From Paractinoplanes maris (GTDB taxonomy: Bacteria; Actinomycetota; Actinomycetes; Mycobacteriales; Micromonosporaceae): a DNA stretch of 64,000 bases. The translations under genes were made by a program, and so were the position numbers. The stretch covers positions 434,001 through 498,000 of the forward strand of contig NZ_JALPVL010000005.1 in assembly GCF_023544465.1 (NCBI RefSeq), given 5' to 3'. Every line of letters begins with the position of its first letter. The first letter of the stretch is position 1. The notes beneath the pieces are model-generated. The model was not told where the DNA came from. It made no database searches and saw nothing but the letters and a program-made list of their open reading frames with translations. Shown here piece after piece: positions 34,869 through 43,250 of the stretch.

Positions 34869-37610
34869 TCAGGAGACGGGCGGGCGCAACTGTTTGCGCG
34901 AGGTGATGCCGAGCTTCGTGAAGACCTTGCGCAGGTGCCATTCGACGGTGTGCTGGCTGAGGAACAGCTGCGCGCCGATCTCGGCGTTGGTCAGCCCGCT
35001 GCCGGCGAGCCCGGCGATGTGGGCTTCCTGCACGGTCAGGCTGTCGGCGGCCGGGCCGGCCGGGCCGGCGACGACCTCGCCCGCCGCCGCCAGTTCGCGG
35101 CGGGCCCGGGCGGCGAACGCGCCTGCGCCGGCCGCGGTGAGCATGTCGTGGGCGGTGCGCAGGTGGCCGCGGGCGTCGCGGCGCCGGTTCTCGCGGCGCA
35201 GCCACTCGCCGTACAGCAGGTGGGCCCGGGCCAGGTCGAGGCGGAACCGGCATCGGCCCAGGTGCTCGATCGCCTGCCGGTAGCACGTCTCGGCCGCCGG
35301 CCCGGTCTGCAGCAGGGCGTCGCAGCGGGCCAGCACGCCGAGCGCCCACTGCGTGCCGGCCGCTCGCGCGTTCGGGGCCAGCCGGTCGTACGCGTCGGTG
35401 GCCAGATCGCGGCGGTCGCTGCGCAGCGCGGCCTCGATCTGCTCGGCCAGCGCCCAATAGATGACGGCCGACTCGATGGCGTGCTGGGTCGCGATCCGGG
35501 CGACCGGGAGGGCGTCCTGATAGCGGGCCAGACCGTTGAACAGCACCGCTTGGGCGTAGTGCAGGACCAGGACGGCGCTGTCCTCACCGCGGGCCACGGC
35601 GTCGGTCAGGCTCGCCTCGATCAGCGGGACGGCGACGGCCTCGTTCCCGTGCCAGGCGGCCTGCGTCACCGCTCCGTAGGGGGCCAGGGCGACACCGGTC
35701 GCCTGCCCGATGGCCTGGATCTCGGCCACCACCGCGGCCGCCGCCGCATGCTCGCCGGAGAACACGTGCATGCTGACGAGCGAGTTGAGGGTCAGCGGCA
35801 GCACACTCAGATCACCGCCGGCGCGGGCCAGCCGGACGTGCCGCGCGTTGAGGACGGCCCAGCTCTCGTCGTCCCACGTGTCCGCCGCGGTGATCACCGC
35901 CAGCCACAGCCAGGGCTGATCGGCCGCCCCGTTCGCATGGTCGGCCCGGAAGGCCCGCAGGGCCTCGCGGGTCAGCGGCACGGCGGCCTGATAGCCGGCG
36001 GTGAAAAGCACGGCCAGGGCGTTCAGCAGCAGGTCGCCGGGGCGGCGGTGGACCGGTTCGGGCGCCGCCAGCACGGCCCGGGCCACGTCGGCCGCCCCGA
36101 CCCCGTCGGCCAGCCCGCCCGCGAGCAGGGCCGCCCCGAGGGCGTCGCGGTAGGTGTCGCGGGCCAGTCCGGGGTCCAGCGGCTCAAGGCGGTGGGCGGC
36201 TTCGAGCAGCAGGCGGGGCGCGGTCATGTCGTGCCCGGCGGCGAAGGCGATCTGCGCCCGCATCAGGTTGACTCTCGCCCGATGCCCCTCGTCGTCCCGA
36301 TCCTCCGCCGTGAGCAGCAGTTTCGACGCGGTCTCGAAGGCGCCGCACCGCAGCTCGGCCTCGGCGGCCACCAGCGCCCGGGTCGCCCGGGTCGCCGGGT
36401 CCGGCGTCAGGTCGGTCGCCCGCCGCAGGAACTCGGCCGCGGCCGCGACGCCGCCGCGGTGCTGGGCGCGCTCGGCCGAGCGGATCAGCTCGGCCGCGAT
36501 GTCCTCATCGGTGTCGTCGGCGGCGTGGGCCCGATGCCAGACCCGCCGATCGGGGTCGGTCGCCTGATCGGTCGCCCCGGCCAGGGCCCGGTGGACCTCG
36601 CGCCGGTCGGCCGGGGCCGCCGCCCGGTAGGCCGCCGTCCGCACCAGCGGGTGCCGGAATCGCACCCGCGATCCGATCTCGATCAGCCCGGCCGCCTCGG
36701 CCGGCGCGGCCGCGCTCATTCCGAGGTTCAGCCGCTTGATCGCGCGGCGCAGCAGTTTCGCGTCCCCGAGCGGTTCGGCCGCCGCCGTGAGCAGCAGTTT
36801 CTGGGTCGGTGGGGGCAGCGAGCGCATGCGCTGGGCGAAGCTGCGCTCGATCGTGCCGGCCAGCGGCTGGGCGTCCGGCCGCCCGAACCCGCCGGCCAGC
36901 TCGGCCGCGGTCAGCCCTTTCGGCAACTCCAGCAGGGCCAGCGGGTTACCGCGCGTCTCGGCCACGATCCGGTCGCGCACCTGCTCGTCCAACCGGCCGG
37001 GGACGACCGAGTCGAGCAGGGCCCGGGCGTCGTCGTTGCTCAGGCCGCTCACCGCCAGGTCGGGCAGGCCACGCCAGGCGCGCCCGGCCGCCGACTGCCG
37101 GATCGCGAACACCACGCCCACCCGCTCGGCCAGCAGACGCCGCGAGACGAAAGTGAGTGTCTGGATCGACGTCTCGTCGAGCCACTGCGCGTCGTCGATC
37201 AGGCACAGCAGCGGCTTGTCCTCCGAGACGGCGGCCAGCAGGCTCAGCACCGCCACCCCGATCAGGAAGCGGTCGGGCGGGGCACCGGTGCTGTGACCGA
37301 ACACGACGGCGAGTGCCTCGCGCTGCGGGGCGGGCAGACGATCCAGTGTGTCGAGCATCGGGGCGCACAACTGGTGAAGGCCGGCGAACGGCAGCTCCAC
37401 CTCGGACTCGACCCCGGCGGCGAGGGCGACCCGGAATCCGGCCGAGCGCGCGGCGACGTGCTGCAGCAGGGCCGATTTGCCGATGCCGGCCTCACCGCGG
37501 ACCAGCAGGACTCGCCCGCGGCCGGAGCGCACGTCGCCGATCAAGTGATCGAGAACGGCGCGCTCCGGGCGCCGGCCGCGTAGCTCGGGCACCGCGGCGC
37601 CGCTGGTCAT
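34869..37610 (-). CDS. LuxR family transcriptional regulator with AAA ATPase (LAL type), second copy
   Basis: A 913-residue LAL regulator: Walker A GEAGIGKSALL (about 39-49), Walker B LLCLIDDAQWLD, a long helical TPR-like region, and C-terminal HTH with GLTNAEIGAQLFLSQHTVEW then HLRKVFTKLGITSRKQL. ATG 37610. It lies 71 bp downstream of a truncated ECF sigma gene and 39 bp upstream of the patatin operon, all on the minus strand, so it may drive that operon. It is only distantly similar to the LAL protein at 25409. Confidence 0.9.
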   Translation of the reverse strand: MTSGAAVPELRGRRPERAVLDHLIGDVRSGRGRVLLVRGEAGIGKSALLQHVAARSAGFRVALAAGVESEVELPFAGLHQLCAPMLDTLDRLPAPQREALAVVFGHSTGAPPDRFLIGVAVLSLLAAVSEDKPLLCLIDDAQWLDETSIQTLTFVSRRLLAERVGVVFAIRQSAAGRAWRGLPDLAVSGLSNDDARALLDSVVPGRLDEQVRDRIVAETRGNPLALLELPKGLTAAELAGGFGRPDAQPLAGTIERSFAQRMRSLPPPTQKLLLTAAAEPLGDAKLLRRAIKRLNLGMSAAAPAEAAGLIEIGSRVRFRHPLVRTAAYRAAAPADRREVHRALAGATDQATDPDRRVWHRAHAADDTDEDIAAELIRSAERAQHRGGVAAAAEFLRRATDLTPDPATRATRALVAAEAELRCGAFETASKLLLTAEDRDDEGHRARVNLMRAQIAFAAGHDMTAPRLLLEAAHRLEPLDPGLARDTYRDALGAALLAGGLADGVGAADVARAVLAAPEPVHRRPGDLLLNALAVLFTAGYQAAVPLTREALRAFRADHANGAADQPWLWLAVITAADTWDDESWAVLNARHVRLARAGGDLSVLPLTLNSLVSMHVFSGEHAAAAAVVAEIQAIGQATGVALAPYGAVTQAAWHGNEAVAVPLIEASLTDAVARGEDSAVLVLHYAQAVLFNGLARYQDALPVARIATQHAIESAVIYWALAEQIEAALRSDRRDLATDAYDRLAPNARAAGTQWALGVLARCDALLQTGPAAETCYRQAIEHLGRCRFRLDLARAHLLYGEWLRRENRRRDARGHLRTAHDMLTAAGAGAFAARARRELAAAGEVVAGPAGPAADSLTVQEAHIAGLAGSGLTNAEIGAQLFLSQHTVEWHLRKVFTKLGITSRKQLRPPVS

Positions 37611-37681
37611 GGCTGAACCCCTCCCCCGATCCGAGGCTAGAGGCGTTCAGGACCAGGCGATAGGGCCGGTGCCGGCCGGGA

Positions 37682-38314
37682 TCACACCGCCGGAGCGGCA
37701 TTCCGGGCCAGACGTGACGAAGGGGTCATGCCTGTGACGAGAAGCTCCTCGAGCTCGTGCAGGTCACCGCTCTGCGCGGCGGCCCGGAAGGTTCGCACCA
37801 GGCGGCGATGCGTGGCCGCGTCCACCGGCTGGTCCGGTCCGCCGGCCAGGTTCCGGCGGGCCCGGCACACCAGTTGCCGCGCCTGGGCGACGCTCACCGG
37901 CAGCACTTCGGAGATCCGGTGATAGGGGTATCCGAACGCGTTGCGGAGCAGGAACGCCGCCCGTTCGGCCGGTGTCAGCCGCTCCAGCATCAGCCGGATC
38001 GCCGCGTCGACCGCCTCGTGCCGCTCGGCCGCGACCTCGGGGCCGACGCCCACGTCGGCCCGCTCCGGCAGCCAGGAACCGGCCGGCAGCTCGTGCCGGT
38101 GCCGGGCCGACAGGGCCACGTTGATGGCCAGCCTCCGCGCGGTCACGGCGAGGTACGCCGCCGCGTTGAGGACGGTGGTGCGGTCGGCGCGCTCCCATCG
38201 GAGCCACGCCTCCTGCACGATGTCCTCGGCCTCCCCGGCGTCCTTCAACAAGCTCAGCGCCATCGCGTACAGCCGCGGTCGCACTGCGACGAACTCCCGC
38301 ACGTCCGTGGTCAC
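37682..38314 (-). CDS. ECF sigma factor (ECF41/SigJ-like) without SnoaL domain
   Basis: A 210-residue sigma factor. Region 2 is LYAMALSLLKDAGEAEDIVQEAWLRW (in parts), region 4 LTPAERAAFLLRNAFGYPYH and ISEVLPVSVAQARQLVCRAR. The inter-domain SWLPERADVG resembles the ECF41 linker. True ECF41/SigJ proteins carry a further SnoaL-like C-terminal domain; this one ends about 20 residues after RTFRAAAQSGDLHELEELLV. GTG 38314 has GGAGG upstream. The missing domain lies where the 71-bp gap to the LAL gene begins, so a deletion may have removed it. Confidence 0.82.
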   Translation of the reverse strand: MTTDVREFVAVRPRLYAMALSLLKDAGEAEDIVQEAWLRWERADRTTVLNAAAYLAVTARRLAINVALSARHRHELPAGSWLPERADVGVGPEVAAERHEAVDAAIRLMLERLTPAERAAFLLRNAFGYPYHRISEVLPVSVAQARQLVCRARRNLAGGPDQPVDAATHRRLVRTFRAAAQSGDLHELEELLVTGMTPSSRLARNAAPAV

Positions 38315-38445
38315 GGTCCCGCCTCCGTTCCCCCCACGCATCCGGTGATGCGACTGCTCCCACCGTCGCGTGCGGGACCGGTGCGCCGAACCCCGGACAA
38401 CCCGTGGTCCACTCGTGGTTCTCAGTCCCGGGCGGCCACGGGTAG

Positions 38446-39666
38446 TCAGTTCTCCCGAGCCAGAACGAGCAGCCCCACCATCGACAGCGCGGCCCCGCCG
38501 ACCATGAGCAGAGCCATGGGTACGGCGGTGTGCTCCCCGCCGAGCCCGGCGATCGGGGCGATGGTGCCGGCGGCCACCCACTGCACGAAGCCGAGGATCG
38601 CCGAGCCGGTGCCGGGGTGCTCGGGCACCTCGGCCGACGCCAGCGCGCCGCCGTTGGGCCCGATCAGGCCCTGCGCGGTCATCAGCACCAGGAAGCACAC
38701 GAGCGCCAGCAGCAGGGGCGTACCGAAGAAGAGCGCCCCCACGAGCATCGCCACCCCGGCCACCAGGGCCGCGACCTGCCCGGCGAGGATGACCCGGCGG
38801 GTCGGCACGCGGCCCGCGAGCCGGGCCGCGACCAGGGCGGCCACCGTCATGCCGGCCGCGTTCGCCGCGAAGTCGACCGAGTACGCGATCGGTGACATGC
38901 CGTTCATCGACTGCAGCACGAAGGCCGAGGTCGCCACGTATGCGAACAGCGCCCCCATGGCCGAGCCGCTGACCAGCAGGTAACCGACATAGCGGCGCCG
39001 CCCGAGCACCTGCCGCCCGGCGACCGCGAACGCCCGCAGCCCACCGCCGTGCCGCCGGTCCGCGGGCAGCGACTCGGGCACGGCGACCAGCACCGCCACC
39101 AGCATGGCCACGCCCAGCCCGGCGACCACCCAGAACGACACCCGCCAGCCCGACAGCTGCAGGATGACCGCTCCCAGCAGCGGCCCCACGATCGGCGCGA
39201 CGCCACCGACGGCGGCGATCACGTTGAGCACCCGGACCAGCCGCGCCCCGGATGCGAGGTCGACGATCACGGCCCGCCCGATCACCATGGCCCAGCCGCC
39301 GCTGAAGCCCTGCACGAAACGGGCCGCCATCATCACCCCGATCGACGGCGTGAGCGCGCACACCACCGAGGCCACTGTCATCAGCACGATCGCGGCGATC
39401 AGCGGCCGGCGGCGGCCACGCTGGTCCGAGACCGGCCCGCCGATGAGCTGCCCGAGCGCCATCCCGACGAAGAACGTCGTCAGCGTCAGCTGTACCTGGG
39501 TCGCCGAGGCGGCCAGCTCGCCGGCCACCCGCGGGAACGCCGGCACATACATGTCGGTGGCCAGCGGCGCGATCGCGGTCAGGAAGACGACGGTGCCGAC
39601 GAGGCCGACGGTCATCCGGGCCGGGTGGCGGACTGCGGGCGGGGGCACAATAACGATCGGGGTCAC
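38446..39666 (-). CDS. MFS multidrug transporter (Bcr/CflA type)
   Basis: A 406-residue, 12-helix exporter. The DHA1/Bcr-type pattern is clear: IAPLATDMYVPAFPRVAGEL (helix 1), GQLIGGPVSDQRGRRRP (loop 2-3 motif A), FVQGFSGGWAMVIGRAVIVD (helix 4-5), VGPLLGAVILQLSGWRVSFW. Start ATG 39666. An inverted repeat at 39716-39732 lies about 50 bp upstream, matching a site in front of the SDR gene. Divergent from the XRE regulator. Confidence 0.9.
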   Translation of the reverse strand: MTPIVIVPPPAVRHPARMTVGLVGTVVFLTAIAPLATDMYVPAFPRVAGELAASATQVQLTLTTFFVGMALGQLIGGPVSDQRGRRRPLIAAIVLMTVASVVCALTPSIGVMMAARFVQGFSGGWAMVIGRAVIVDLASGARLVRVLNVIAAVGGVAPIVGPLLGAVILQLSGWRVSFWVVAGLGVAMLVAVLVAVPESLPADRRHGGGLRAFAVAGRQVLGRRRYVGYLLVSGSAMGALFAYVATSAFVLQSMNGMSPIAYSVDFAANAAGMTVAALVAARLAGRVPTRRVILAGQVAALVAGVAMLVGALFFGTPLLLALVCFLVLMTAQGLIGPNGGALASAEVPEHPGTGSAILGFVQWVAAGTIAPIAGLGGEHTAVPMALLMVGGAALSMVGLLVLAREN

Positions 39667-39715
39667 CCAGCCATCACATCGCGTCCGCGGCGCCGGCGGG
39701 AGTTCCTGTCCAGGG

Positions 39716-39732
39716 GTGTACCAGCAGTACGT
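39716..39732. promoter_or_regulatory. candidate operator upstream of MFS gene and XRE gene
   Basis: GTGTACCAGCAGTACGT: GTGTAC and the partly matching arm GTACGT around a 5-nt spacer. It matches a perfect version at 42461-42477 at 14 of 17 positions, at nearly the same distance from the minus-strand gene (49 vs 51 bp). Probable binding site of the adjacent XRE/MmyB regulator. Confidence 0.55.
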
Positions 39733-39767
39733 CGCACCGGGGCGGGGCTCGTCGTACCGTCGAAGGC

Positions 39768-40646
39768 GTGGACAACCGAGCCGAGGTGCGCGACTTCCTC
39801 ACCACCCGCCGCGCGAAGATCACGCCGGAGCGGGCCGGCCTGCCGACCGCCGGCCAGCGGCGGGTCCCGGGGCTGCGCCGCAGCGAGGTCGCCTCGCTGG
39901 CCGGGATGAGCGTCGAGTACTACGCCAAGCTGGAGCGCGGGGCGCTGGCCGGGGTCTCGGCGAGCGTGCTCGACGCGATCGCCCGGGCATTGCAGCTCGA
40001 CGACGCCGAGCGGGCCCACCTGCTGCGGCTGGCCAGCGAGGCCAACGGCAGCAGCAACCTGGTGCGGCCGAGCCGCCGGCCGAAGCAGTGGGCCGTGCGG
40101 CCCAACCTGCAGTGGTCGCTGGACGCCATCCACACGCCGGCCATCCTGGTCAACAACCGGCAGGACCTGCTCGCCACCAACCACCTCGGGCGGGCCATGC
40201 ACAGCGAGTTGTACGCCGATCCGACCGTCGTGCCGAATTTCGGGCGGTTCACGTTCCTCGACGCCGCGGCCCGCCGGTTCTATCCGGACTGGAATCTGTT
40301 CGCCGACATGTTCGTGGCCAACCTGCGCACGGCGGCCGGCAAGGACCCGCACGACAAGGGCATCCACGACCTGGTGGGTGAGCTGTCGACCCGCAGCGAT
40401 GAATTCCGGCGACGCTGGGGTGCGCACAATGTCCGCACCCACGGCACCGGCATCAAGCAGTTCCACCACCACGTGGTGGGCGAGCTGATCCTGGCCTACG
40501 AGAGCATGGACCTGCGGGCCGAGACCGACCTCACGCTCACCATCTATGCGGCCGAGCCCGCCTCACCGACCGCCCAGGCGCTCGCCCTCCTGGCCTCGTG
40601 GGCCGCGACCACGGGGGACGAGCACCTGAGCGCGCCGGCTCGCTGA
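39768..40646 (+). CDS. XRE family regulator with MmyB-like ligand domain
   Basis: A 292-residue protein: N-terminal HTH (VPGLRRSEVASLAGMSVEYY, AKLERGALAGVSASVLDAIA) and a C-terminal MmyB-like domain (NLQWSLDAIHTPAILVNNRQ, DLVGELSTRSDEFRRRWGAH, GELILAYESMDLRAETDLTL). Such regulators bind a fatty-acid-like ligand and repress neighbouring redox genes. GTG 39768 gives the conserved start. Its stop abuts the convergent ADH stop exactly (40646/40647). A 17-bp inverted repeat lies in its promoter. Confidence 0.9.
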   Translation: MDNRAEVRDFLTTRRAKITPERAGLPTAGQRRVPGLRRSEVASLAGMSVEYYAKLERGALAGVSASVLDAIARALQLDDAERAHLLRLASEANGSSNLVRPSRRPKQWAVRPNLQWSLDAIHTPAILVNNRQDLLATNHLGRAMHSELYADPTVVPNFGRFTFLDAAARRFYPDWNLFADMFVANLRTAAGKDPHDKGIHDLVGELSTRSDEFRRRWGAHNVRTHGTGIKQFHHHVVGELILAYESMDLRAETDLTLTIYAAEPASPTAQALALLASWAATTGDEHLSAPAR

Positions 40647-41690
40647 TCAGCGCAGGGTGTCGATGTCGATGACGAAGCGGTAGCGCACGTCGGACCGGAG
40701 CACCCGCTCGTAGGCGTCGTTGACGTCGTCGGCCCCGATCACCTCGACCTCGGGAGCGATCCCGCGCTCGGCGCAGAAGTCGAGCATCTCCTGGGTCTCG
40801 CCGATGCTGCCGATGCCCGAGCCGGCGAACGAGCGCCGGTTGCCGAACAGGGCGAACACCGGCACCGGCAGCGGCTCGGGCGGGGCGCCGACGCTGACCA
40901 GCGTGCCGTCCAGCCGGAGCAGGCCCAGATAGGACGCCATGTCGATCGGCGCGCTGACCGTGTTGATGATCAGGTCGAACGTGTTCCGGAGCGCCTCGAA
41001 CGTGGCCTCGTCCCGGGTGGCGTGGTAGTTCTCGGCGCCGAAGCCCAGGCCGTCGTCCTTCTTGCTGAGCGTCTGCGACAGCACGGTCACGTCGGCGCCC
41101 ATCGCCACGGCGATCTTGACAGCCATGTGACCGAGGCCGCCCATGCCCACGACGGCCACCTTCGTGCCCGGCCCCGCCTTCCAGTGCGCCAGCGGCGAGT
41201 ACGTCGTGATGCCCGCACACAGCAGCGGGGCCGCCGCCTCGTACGGGATCGACTCGGGCACCCGCAGCACGAAGTCCTGGTCGACCACGACGTGGGTCGA
41301 GTAGCCGCCCTGGGTGACCGTGCCGTCCCGGTCGACGGCCGCGTAGGTGCCGGTGTTGCCGTTCTCGCAGTACTGCTCCTGCCCGGCCCGGCAGTTCGGG
41401 CACTCGCGGCACGAGTTGACCATGCAGCCGACACCGACGCGGTCGCCGACGGCGTGCTTGGAGACCTCGCCGCCGACCTCGGTGACCACACCCACGATCT
41501 CGTGGCCGACGGTCAGCGGGTAGGACACGTCGCCCCACTCGCCGCGCACAGTGTGGATGTCGGAGTGGCAGATCCCCGCGTAGCGGATCTCGATCAGGAC
41601 GTCGCGCGCCCCCAGGTCCCGTCGCTCGATCGTGGTGCGCACGAGCGGGTCGGTGGCCGAGGTCGCGGCGATGGCGTTGACGGTGAGAAT
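40647..41690 (-). CDS. zinc-dependent alcohol dehydrogenase (AdhC/cinnamyl type)
   Basis: A medium-chain dehydrogenase of about 347 residues. Catalytic zinc ligands: Cys in [10 protein letters not shown] and GHEIVG; structural zinc [15 protein letters not shown]; cofactor loop [11 protein letters not shown]. Family relatives are NADPH-linked aldehyde reductases. No ATG/GTG stands at the conserved N-terminus. A perfect GGAGG (41696-41700) sits 5 nt before an in-frame ATT at 41690, where relatives would have ATG ([10 protein letters not shown]). TTG 41732 or GTG near 41640 are other possible starts. It follows the SDR gene in the same operon. Confidence 0.85.
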   Translation of the reverse strand: MLTVNAIAATSATDPLVRTTIERRDLGARDVLIEIRYAGICHSDIHTVRGEWGDVSYPLTVGHEIVGVVTEVGGEVSKHAVGDRVGVGCMVNSCRECPNCRAGQEQYCENGNTGTYAAVDRDGTVTQGGYSTHVVVDQDFVLRVPESIPYEAAAPLLCAGITTYSPLAHWKAGPGTKVAVVGMGGLGHMAVKIAVAMGADVTVLSQTLSKKDDGLGFGAENYHATRDEATFEALRNTFDLIINTVSAPIDMASYLGLLRLDGTLVSVGAPPEPLPVPVFALFGNRRSFAGSGIGSIGETQEMLDFCAERGIAPEVEVIGADDVNDAYERVLRSDVRYRFVIDIDTLR

Positions 41691-41746
41691 GATGTCCTCC
41701 GGTGAAGTGACAGTGGTGACGGATTCAGCCAACCCAACGGTGGCGG

Positions 41747-42409
41747 TCAGGGCAGAGGTTCGGCGAAAACGCGGAACTCGCCCCGGGCGGTGTGCATCTG
41801 CCAGAGGCGGTCGGCGAGGACACCGGGGTCGTGGGTCGGGTGGCCCGGTGTGATGGCGCCGGGGACGATGAGCTGCCCGACGTGGATGCCGTCGGCGGCC
41901 AGCGTGTCGTGCAGCATCGTGGCGTAGGCGCCCTCGCCGGCGAACGCGATCGACGTTCCGGCGACCTTCGGGTTGGGGCGGGCGCCGCTGCCGCCGTTGA
42001 CGAACAGGACCGAACCGCGGCCCAGCTCGCGCATCCCCGGGAGCACCGACTGCACGGCGGTCACCGGCCCGAGGATCGAGAACTCCACGGCAGCCCGCAG
42101 GTCGTCGGTGGTGGTCTCGAGCACCGGCCGAAGGAACGCCTTCTGCGGCAGCGGGCTGTATTGCAGCACCTCGATCGGGCCGAGGTCGGCGGCCGCCCGG
42201 CCGAGCGCGTCGGCCAGCGCCTTGGTGTCGCGCACGTCGGCCGGGTAGCCGCGCGCGGTGAGCCCCTCGTCGGTGAGCTCCCCGGCGAGGTGGTCGAGTT
42301 TCTCCGGCGTACGCGCGACCAGCGCGACGCCGAGTCCCTCCGCACCGAACCGGCGGGCCACGGCGGCCCCGAGCCCCGGCCCGGCTCCGATGATGGCGAT
42401 AGTGGTCAT
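41747..42409 (-). CDS. SDR family oxidoreductase with atypical active site
   Basis: A 220-residue SDR: nucleotide motif [18 protein letters not shown], an Asp-containing [15 protein letters not shown], and [11 protein letters not shown] for the Ser region. The usual YxxxK is not seen: the corresponding stretch reads [13 protein letters not shown], with Tyr but Leu in place of Lys. It may therefore be inactive or use another residue. An operator-like palindrome lies 51 bp upstream of the ATG. ADH follows on the same strand, so the pair is probably one operon regulated by the XRE protein. Confidence 0.85.
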   Translation of the reverse strand: MTTIAIIGAGPGLGAAVARRFGAEGLGVALVARTPEKLDHLAGELTDEGLTARGYPADVRDTKALADALGRAAADLGPIEVLQYSPLPQKAFLRPVLETTTDDLRAAVEFSILGPVTAVQSVLPGMRELGRGSVLFVNGGSGARPNPKVAGTSIAFAGEGAYATMLHDTLAADGIHVGQLIVPGAITPGHPTHDPGVLADRLWQMHTARGEFRVFAEPLP

Positions 42410-42460
42410 GGATACAGCACACCCGTCCCGGTCAGCGCGAGGAAGTCATCGCGGGAAGGT

Positions 42461-42477
42461 GTACCCGCAGTACACCC
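42461..42477. promoter_or_regulatory. candidate operator upstream of SDR-ADH operon
   Basis: GTGTACCCGCAGTACAC is a perfect inverted repeat (GTGTAC, 5-nt spacer, GTACAC). Near-identical site occurs at 39716 in front of the MFS and XRE genes. It also lies 43 bp upstream of the divergent HAD gene. Confidence 0.6.
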
Positions 42478-42520
42478 CGGGACACCTGCCGCCCCGGTCC
42501 GCCGTGGCAGGATCGGGCGC

Positions 42521-43219
42521 GTGGACCTGCCCCTGATGATCGACGCCGTCGTGTTCGACTGTGACGGACTGCTCGTCGACACCGAGACCAGCTGGACCCG
42601 GGCCGAGACGGCGATCTTCGCCGAGCACGGGCACGGGTTCGGCCTCGACCAGAAGCAGATCGTCATCGGCAAGACGCTGGCGGCGGCCGGGACGGCGATG
42701 GCCGACTATTTCGGGCGGCCTGGCGAAGGGCCCGCGCTCGCCCAGCGGCTGCACGACCTCGTGGCGGTCGAGCTGGCCGCCGGAGCGGACGCGCTTCCCG
42801 GCGCCCGCGAGCTGGTCTCCGGGTTGCGCGGCCGGGTGCCGATCGCGGTGGCCAGCAACAGTCCGCGGGCTTTCGTCGACGCCGCGCTGATCTCGGCCGG
42901 TCTCGACGACCTCTTCACGGACGTCTTCTCGGCCGACGACGTCGAGCATCCGAAGCCGGCGCCCGACCTCTATCTGGTGGCCTGCGCCAAGCTGAACGCC
43001 ACGCCCAGCCGGACGGTGGCTTTCGAGGACTCCCGCACCGGAGTCGCCTCGGCGCGGGCGGCGGGACTGTTCGTCGTCGGCGTCCCGTCGCTGCCCGGCG
43101 TGGAGCTCGACGTCGACGCCGTCTTCACCACCCTCGCCGATCCCGTGCTGACCGCTCAGGTGCGGCAGAGGGCGGCCCGCTCGCAGAATGGGCCGCCGTC
43201 CAACTCCGCCGGCACCTGA
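42521..43219 (+). CDS. HAD family hydrolase (beta-phosphoglucomutase-like)
   Basis: A 232-residue phosphatase or mutase. Motif I is VVFDCDGLLVDTE, motif II VASNSPRAFVDA, and motif III/IV KPAPDLY and FEDSRTGVASARAAG. A cap domain sits between I and II, giving the subclass of PGM/phosphatase-like HADs. GTG 42521 is preferred because AGGA lies upstream; ATG 42536 is possible. Divergent from the SDR gene; the shared inverted repeat lies between. Confidence 0.88.
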   Translation: MDLPLMIDAVVFDCDGLLVDTETSWTRAETAIFAEHGHGFGLDQKQIVIGKTLAAAGTAMADYFGRPGEGPALAQRLHDLVAVELAAGADALPGARELVSGLRGRVPIAVASNSPRAFVDAALISAGLDDLFTDVFSADDVEHPKPAPDLYLVACAKLNATPSRTVAFEDSRTGVASARAAGLFVVGVPSLPGVELDVDAVFTTLADPVLTAQVRQRAARSQNGPPSNSAGT

Positions 43220-43250
43220 GGCCGGCCCGGGCCAGGACGCTGATCGTTGA

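Noticed and set aside
38401..38442. Inverted repeat CCCGTGG/CCACGGG after the MFS gene as a terminator
   Set aside because: Only 7 bp stem with a 28-nt loop; too weak to call.
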